Shown: positions 57,738 to 64,000 of the stretch, piece after piece
Numbering within the stretch: the first letter of the stretch is position 1
How the letters are laid out: each line of letters opens with the position of its first letter
Assembly: GCA_963693365.1 (NCBI GenBank)
Contig: CAVNZM010000012.1
Location: forward strand, 2,914,001-2,978,000
DNA: 64,000 nt
From: Amoebidium appalachense
Taxonomy: Eukaryota > Ichthyosporea
Reading direction: 5' to 3'
Notes under the pieces: model-generated
The model's database searches: none
Told to the model about the DNA's origin: nothing
Seen by the model: the letters and a program-made list of their open reading frames with translations, nothing else
Translations under genes and position numbers: made by a program

Positions 57738-58913
57738 TTACTTCAAGGCAAAAGCTTCAACACATTTTTTCAGGCCAAGATGAAAGTTAGCTTTGAACAC
57801 GAAAGCACCAACCTGTAACAGGCCCATAATGAAATATTGAACAAGTATAGAAATTTCCCAACTTGAACTAAAACAAAACAAAAACATGACTCCAATCGCA
57901 AAAAACCAAAGAAGAACATCAACACACCCTCATGTGCCCACTTATCTATGGCATGCACGGTGCCGCCTAACACATTCCCGAAATTCCGTGCACATATAGT
58001 AAGCCATTTGAATGTAGTACGCTCTGGGTACCCCGTGGCCAACACGCACATAGTCTCCCGCCTGCCATAAATGTTTATAACACGCACACAATCTGCACAC
58101 AGTTTTTGTGACACAAACTGGGGAGCAGACAGTGTTTTGCGGTCACATCGTGAGGGTAAAGGGGTGCCCTGGAAGACAGTGTCGCCTCCCCCCCTCCCCT
58201 CCCCCCCTCACACACATGCAGCGGCCCACCTCCCCCAGCACACCTCCAACCACCCAGCCCTCCCCCCCCTCCCCCCCCCCCCCCCCCACCACCCCCTTCC
58301 CCCACCTTCTTAAACCTCCCCCCTTCCCCCTCCACCTCCCCCCCCCCCCCCCCCCCCCTCCACACACACACACACACACACACCAGAAAAATGGCCATGC
58401 GGATGGCCATCGCGTCCGGCTCCGAGTTGCCATAGGATTTTGCCAGTACTGTAACACACAACACCACCAAACCGTTAAAATCTTCTGCGTGGATGTACAT
58501 TGTACATCCCACTGACTAACGATTAGCATACACTGTCCCAATGGCCAAGGCACTGTCAACCGTGTTGTAGCTTATAACATTTAGCCCATCCTTAATAACC
58601 ACCTGTAAATATCGGGCTTATACACTGTGTACTACATCCCGCCCCCCTCCCCCTCTCCCTCCCCTCCCCCCGGGACCCCCCTTGAGCTGGCCTACAAGGC
58701 CTTATCGCCAAAACTTTCAAGCGACACCATGCACTACCCTTCCCCCCCCCCCCCCCCTCCCCTCCCCCCTCCTGTTGGAGTGCAGACTTACGCTCACTCC
58801 ACTATATGTGTATGTTAGCTTTACAATTGGTTCCGTGTACATAGACACATGCTGACACTCGATCACCACATGCACATCTGCATAGTTGAGGAATGTTGCC
58901 AATTGTGTTTTGA
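57738..58913 (-). CDS. Unrecognised gene, 3' five exons (5' end not resolved)
   Basis: Exons 58792-58913, 58521-58602, 58384-58448, 57926-58117 and 57738-57812 chain in phase to a stop (177 codons; the first exon lacks one upstream base). Product pieces include LATFLNYADVHVVIECQH, VVIKDGLNVISYNTVDSA, LAIGTVYANLLAKSYGNSE, PDAMAIRMAIFLFVSQKLC, TGYPERTTFKWLTICARNF and VGAFVFKANFHLGLKKC. It has at least two moderately hydrophobic segments, so a small membrane protein is possible. A faint likeness in length and pattern to the MTP18 mitochondrial membrane family was considered but is too weak to assign. The donor of exon 57926-58117 is ambiguous (GTGTTG or GTGTGT two bases earlier). The first exon is duplicated identically at 59499-59620; the upstream start exon was not found. 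Confidence 0.6.
58491..58509. repeat. 19-bp perfect palindrome
   Basis: GGATGTACATTGTACATCC, nine-base arms around one T, inside the 72-nt intron between exons 58521-58602 and 58384-58448. Confidence 0.9.
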
Positions 58914-59176
58914 CTGCAAACGATTGGTTCACTGGTCCCAGAGATATCTAAATGAAAGTAACCAATCCGATTAGCGCCTGGCATCCGGATTACATTCCAG
59001 ACTGCTGCCCCACGGGTATATAAGCCACGTCTCTGCCAGGTGCAGACATGGAGTTAAGTCATGGAGTTAAGTCATGGAGTTCAGTCATGGAGTTAACACA
59101 CTGAAAGCAGTAAAAAACGGGTCAGCGCCCAAGCGCGCCACGACGACCCTAGTCACAGCGGACTCTACTTCCAACA
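58773..59176. repeat. 404-bp direct duplication, copy 1
   Basis: Appears identical to 59480-59883, offset 707 bp. It starts TGTTGGAGTGCAGAC and ends CTACTTCCAACA. It contains the exon 58792-58913 (-), CCAAT/ATTGG boxes, a plus-strand TATATAAG and four 13-nt TCATGGAGTTAAG-type units. Confidence 0.95.
59017..59024 (+). promoter_or_regulatory. TATA box in duplicated unit, copy 1
   Basis: TATATAAG preceded by CCAATCCG and ATTGGTTC within 115 nt and followed 24 nt later by the first of several ATG codons. The downstream plus-strand open frame (from 59074) has no recognisable domain, so the transcript is unknown. Confidence 0.45.
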
Positions 59177-59479
59177 GGGTTATGGGCCCAGACACGACAC
59201 CGCGGCCTCTAACTTCACGTCCCCTACGACGCCTTGAACGGAGGAGCCCAGAAACCGACTTCTAGGCTGTACCCTACACCCGCGAGCGTATTTCCGTGAA
59301 GTAGAGACTTTCGCTTCCACAAACTCCATCCGCAGCAGCCTGCGACATCAACGTCAAGTATTCCACTTCATTGGCGGGGCACGCACCACAGTGGAATGCA
59401 CACCCCGGTCTACCCTGCAAGCAGCCACACTCACTCTCTCTTCTCTAGTGGTGTGTACACTTCTCCAATTGGGTAGGGG

Positions 59480-59883
59480 TGTTGGAGTGCAGACTTACGC
59501 TCACTCCACTATATGTGTATGTTAGCTTTACAATTGGTTCCGTGTACATAGACACATGCTGACACTCGATCACCACATGCACATCTGCATAGTTGAGGAA
59601 TGTTGCCAATTGTGTTTTGACTGCAAACGATTGGTTCACTGGTCCCAGAGATATCTAAATGAAAGTAACCAATCCGATTAGCGCCTGGCATCCGGATTAC
59701 ATTCCAGACTGCTGCCCCACGGGTATATAAGCCACGTCTCTGCCAGGTGCAGACATGGAGTTAAGTCATGGAGTTAAGTCATGGAGTTCAGTCATGGAGT
59801 TAACACACTGAAAGCAGTAAAAAACGGGTCAGCGCCCAAGCGCGCCACGACGACCCTAGTCACAGCGGACTCTACTTCCAACA
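59480..59883. repeat. 404-bp direct duplication, copy 2
   Basis: Copy of 58773-59176, with a TATATAAG at 59724-59731 and a second copy of the minus-strand exon at 59499-59620. Downstream of 59883 it passes into a C-rich tract instead of the sequence following copy 1. Confidence 0.95.
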
Positions 59884-60265
59884 CCTCCCTCCCTCCCCCC
59901 CCCCCCCCTCCCTTTCCCTTCCCCCCACGGGGGTTCTCCTTAACACGATGGAAGCTAAGTCTGTCCGGATCCCCTTAGAATTAATAACCTAGAAATATTA
60001 GGCTAGCTCTGTGCCCCCCCTTCCCCCCCCCCCCCCCCCCCCCCCCTCCCCTCCCCCCCCCCCCCCCCCCCATAAAAAAAGAAAAACACACTCACACACA
60101 CGCCCCACCACCAGTACCACGGTTCCGAAAGGGATCCGTCTGTAGTGATGCTCCCAATGGGTCTCTCAGGGAGACACGCTTAAATAAAATTGATGGCTCT
60201 ATACCATACTAGTAGTTCATGTACATACGCCATCCCCTCCTCTCGCCTCTTCTCTCCTCCCCTAG

Positions 60266-60309
<44 letters not shown>

Positions 60310-61236
60310 AGGCTCGCCATTCCCTGCACGACCTCTTTCAACCCCTTTCCCACCGCAAATGAACACAAGTGCACCGTCTTTCATGTGGGCCACTCCAGGA
60401 AGATACTAACAATTCTACTGACAATGCTATTGCCACTGCACATAGGTATAGCAACAGTCTGAAACTGTCACATGTACACACGCACGCACGCACACGCACA
60501 CGCACACACACACACACGCGCACACGCGCACAACAGAGACACGTGTACACATGCACACACGTACGCACACATGCCCCACAGACACACGCACGCACGCACG
60601 CACGCACACGAGCACCTACACACACGCATGGGATACCCCTGTGCACAAGAGGCATGCTACAGTAGTACACACAGACGCACTTAAAAGAGACTCGTAAACA
60701 CACATACACGCACGCAGACACACACACACACACATGCACGCATGCAAACACACACACAAGAACACACACGCACACACACGCACATACATACACACAAGAA
60801 GAACTAATTAACTAACTGTACACACCCCACACAATTAACTGTACACACCCCACACAGACACGCATGCGCACAAGCACACTCACACATGCACGTCCGCAAG
60901 CATCCACATCGTGCGTGCACGCACGCACGCGCACGCGCACGAACGCACGCACACACACAGGTAAAGACATAAGCAGACACCAGCCTCTTGGACGCGAGTA
61001 AGCCATCCAAGTTCATTTGGTCGATGCTACTAATCCTAATGGCGTACTACACAAGTGGCCATGTCGTAGTAACGACGCACAGTGTACATGTACAGCTTTT
61101 ACACCGTGATGGCACTATGCATAGCATCCACGAACATTTAGTCGAAGCCAATTCCTCCTATATATACTTTATATCACACGTGCAAAACAGAAGTTTCAAG
61201 TAGGAAGACTTGCCAAATTCCCAAACACCAACCACC

Positions 61237-61308
<72 letters not shown>

Positions 61309-61984
61309 TGGCTAAAGTACAGCGTACCGGGAGTCCGGAGAGGCTCTTCAAGTCACTGCATGCCAAGTTGAACGACTCGGTCATGGACTCGGTGACTCAC
61401 GGACCCCTGGACACCCGCCAAGGCGGACGGATCCTCCAAGACTTTTTGTTGTGGGGCATGATCGCCCGTGTGAGAAAAACTTTTTTTTTTTGATATGCGT
61501 GACACTCAGGGTCACACTTCAAATCTAAGTTGTTTTCTAAAAAAAAAAACTTAAAAAATATAATTATAATGCTTTGTGGTTTTTTTTCCAACTTAGGAAA
61601 CGCTTTGTACATATTCCTGTAACTGAAGTTCGTGAATTTTTCTTGGCTGAATGCTAAATAAATATACTTGTAGGGGTACAAACAGTTTCTAGTTGTGGGG
61701 GATCCACGGAAGAAATTAGCAGCCAATCAAAACACGCATGCTTTGCGATCATCGGATCGGCTGCTTCGATCATCGGTCCCTTTCATCCGGTGATCTCTCC
61801 TCGACCTCAGGTAGCTACATACTGTCAGCTGTTTTCGAAAACCATAAAAGCGTGTAATAATCGCTTTTTTTATTAGCCACAAGCATATTTCTAGTGCTTG
61901 GGAATCATTTATGATCATTCATGTTGAGAACATGGCTTTTGATACTAATTTCATGTCACGCGTCCATTTGAACGTAGCATTGCG
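59884..61984. other. Intergenic with C and G homopolymers and CA-rich tract
   Basis: C-rich tracts at 60017-60071 and 60265-60309; impure CA repeat with CG at 60476-60960; G run 61239-61307. Candidate coding bits without support: 61024-61203 (+), hydrophobic start; 61308-61493 (+), directly after the G run; 60361-60446 (-). None could be joined to a neighbour. Confidence 0.5.
61239..61307. repeat. Uninterrupted G69 homopolymer
   Basis: Sixty-nine consecutive G, the longest homopolymer in the window. Confidence 0.95.
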
Positions 61985-62020
61985 ATTGGCTGGTATGGAA
62001 TGCACTACTTGGTATATAAA
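61985..62020 (+). promoter_or_regulatory. ATTGG and TATA promoter of the sugar-transporter-like gene
   Basis: GCGATTGGCTGG (ATTGG at 61985-61989) precedes TATATAAA at 62013-62020. The ATG is 293 nt further on. Confidence 0.6.
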
Positions 62021-62312
62021 TCGGTGCCTGCTATCAAACTGCACATTACGTTCACGGGATTCCCTGAGGAGAGCTAGTCTCGCGTTTTTTGTGCCACAAA
62101 AGTTTTAGCAATTCATTTAGTTATATGACAACGGCTTGGTCACGCACGTGTTCATTTATCAACACCAAGAGCTTTACAGGCAGTTCATTTTACAGAGTTT
62201 TGGAATTCCGATTGTCAATAGCTCTATTGAGTTTTGTTACTTTTGTACCTTCTTTTTCTTCAAAGGGAACCTGTAGATCTTTCGTTACATCCTCAGGGAA
62301 GCTCTGGTCAAC

Positions 62313-63749
62313 ATGGCTTCTCCGAGTAATAACTCTGAACCCGGCCTTCATTGTCGGCAAGAAGGCGAGGCTAATTCCACATCTCGCCATCTTCTTGACG
62401 AGGAGGAGGAAAACGATGCACATTTTGCCCCAGTTATGGTTAATACACCCTGGGAGAAAAACGCAACTCCAAACCCAAAGGATGACGATACACAATCCAT
62501 TAGAAGCGAAGATTCAGAAACTTTGCGTGCTGCTGCACAAAAGAAAGGCGAAGAGACGTGTGAATGCGGGGAAGAAGTGCAGAAGATGACCCCCATGTTG
62601 GTATTGGTCTCTGTCGTTGCTGCACTTCCGAGTTTTGCCGATGGCTTTGCAAACACTGTGGTCAACAACTCTGCGTAGGTTCCTCCCTCCCTAACCTTTT
62701 CACCTCCCCATGTTCCTTTTTGTTATGCAACTGTATGGGTTTTATTGTATAAAAATTTATAATGCGGGTTGTGTGATAGGTGAATACACAAACATTCATT
62801 CTCAGATCACGAACAAACGTTCCTAGGAATGTCGGGGAGTGCACGAGTCATACGCCTATGAGCCAGACGCACATTCTCCAAAGGTCCGATTGCGGGTGCC
62901 TATGAGATCAACTGGCAGCATTGCTGAAGCAAAGTATAGAAACATCCTGACATAGACGGGTATACTACCGCAGCTAAATATGCCATTTCTTGAGGGAACC
63001 GGATCCCCCCCCCCCCCCCCCCCCCCGCCCTTCCCCCCCCTCCCCCCTCCTCCTCCTCCCAAGGTTTCCCCCCGCATGCCATCAGCACTTTGAGCAAATG
63101 AGCAAAATCTTGAAGGAGTAGCAGTAATTCCTTGGGCCTGATTATCAGCACCTACACCAGTCAACATACATTGCCCTGTTTCTTTGTGCTGATGCCTTCC
63201 TCTCCGCAGGCCTGCCGTGATGAAATGGTTTGCCGACCGAGGGGACCCATTAACAAGCGCCCAATGGGCATTCATTGTTGCATTGTTCCCCATCGGTGCC
63301 TTTTTCGGTTCATTCCCTGCTGCCTACTTCATCAGAAGGGTGGGTGCACACAAAGCGCAATTGTACAACAACGCTGTCTACCTTACCGCTGGGATCATGA
63401 TGCTTTTTACGCAAAACTACGCCATGCTCGTGGTAGGACGTCTAATTGCAGGCATTGGAATTGGAGTCAATGGGGCGGCGAAGATGATCTACATCCAGGA
63501 ATGTTCGACCATGCGTTGCCGTGGTCCCCTGACCATAGTAGGCCAGAGCATATACGCCGCAGGTTGTCTTGGGGGGTTGGTGATGGGGATGAGCAGCGTC
63601 ATGGGCACACCCGAGCTGTGGCGGTGGCTGTACTGTCTGAGTGTGCTGCCTGCTGTGTTGCATCTAGCCATTGCTTCGTTCTTGCCTGAGAGTCCCCGGA
63701 CGCTGTATGTGCACGGAAAGGAAGAGAAGGCCCGCCGTGTGCTCGAGAA
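62313..63749 (+). CDS. MFS sugar-transporter-like protein, first two exons (3' end beyond window)
   Basis: Exons 62313-62674 and 63210-63749 join in phase and give about 300 residues. SLC2/sugar porters move hexoses across membranes. The N-terminal 90 residues are hydrophilic and acidic with a short Cys pair (CECGEE). TM1 lies near 95-115. Exon 2 shows FIRRVGAHKAQLYNN (loop 2-3 motif), VGRLIAGIGIGVNG then IYIQE (sugar porter GR-G-G form), and LPESPR (281-ish), the PESPR motif that ends the first six helices. The next donor (GTAACT at 63750) is chosen because the in-frame TAA follows at once and the family needs six more helices. Substrate cannot be told. Confidence 0.88.
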
Positions 63750-63966
63750 GTAACTATCCCTCTCCCCCCTTCCCCTCAATGCCGTCCCCCTTCCCCCTCC
63801 CCCCCCCCCCCCCGACCCTCCCCCCCCACCCTTTGGGCACTCCCAGCCATCCCCTTTTCTCTAGCCCGCTTTATACATAAACCTCCCGTTTTTGTTTTTT
63901 CGCTTACCGGTAAGCATACACACATACAACACGCGCTTGCTACATTGGTCAGCGCCGCTATTTAGC

Positions 63967-63997
<31 letters not shown>

Positions 63998-64000
63998 ACC
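63750..64000. other. Intron of the sugar-transporter-like gene, C-rich
   Basis: C runs at 63800-63830 and 63967-63995. No exon recognised before the window ends. Confidence 0.6.

Noticed and set aside
60361-60446. Possible upstream exon of the unrecognised minus-strand gene
   Set aside because: Its end phase does not match the exon at 58913 or 59620.
61308-61493. Plus-strand open frame directly after the G69 run
   Set aside because: Looks protein-like, but the minus strand also offers a segment with a GTGAGT donor, and neither joins a neighbour; left as unsupported.

Overview
This is nuclear DNA of a eukaryote, most likely a single-celled one. Every multi-exon gene has GT-AG introns, the stops TAA, TAG and TGA all act as stops, and a eukaryotic tRNA gene sits inside an intron. 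Lineage cannot be settled from the sequence. Two hints point weakly towards alveolates: a surface protein with the vWA + TSP1 + Thr-rich stalk + transmembrane layout of apicomplexan TRAP/MIC2 adhesins (45642-50654), and TTTAGGG-like interstitial telomeric motifs (37483-37546). Neither is decisive.

Only about 17 percent of the window is exon. Most of the rest is simple repeat: G or C runs up to 69 nt, (CA/TG)n, (CT/GA)n, minisatellites and a dispersed intronic element. Exons were found by chaining splice sites whose phases agree and whose joined product matches a known family. In each complete gene the exon lengths add up to a multiple of three, with one exception noted at 47353-47358.

Layout. 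1-4560: intergenic, with a broken non-LTR reverse transcriptase (about 1150-1900) and a 59-bp minisatellite. 4561-6444 (-): single-exon secreted/membrane peptidase of family C69, with a TATA promoter. 7711-29253 (-): a 21-exon WDR44-like WD40 protein over 21.5 kb, whose introns hold a 37-bp minisatellite, a 449-bp tandem array and many copies of the dispersed element. 30359-35056 (+): methionine sulfoxide reductase A, 4 exons, divergent from the WDR44-like gene. 36491-43437 (+): membrane-anchored copine/RGLG-type vWA protein, 9 exons, with tRNA-Gly(GCC) inside intron 3. 45642-50654 (+): TRAP-like adhesin, 6 exons, with one single-base frame break in a G run. 51346-53886 (-): PHO84-like phosphate:H+ symporter, 4 exons. 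57738-58913 (-): 3' part of an unrecognised gene whose first visible exon lies in a 404-bp direct duplication. 62313-63749 (+): first two exons of a sugar-transporter-like MFS protein that runs off the right edge.

The genes do not form an operon or an obvious pathway. Three of them (C69 peptidase, phosphate transporter, sugar transporter) and the 404-bp duplicated unit share a visible promoter layout: CCAAT/ATTGG boxes just upstream of TATATAA(A/G).
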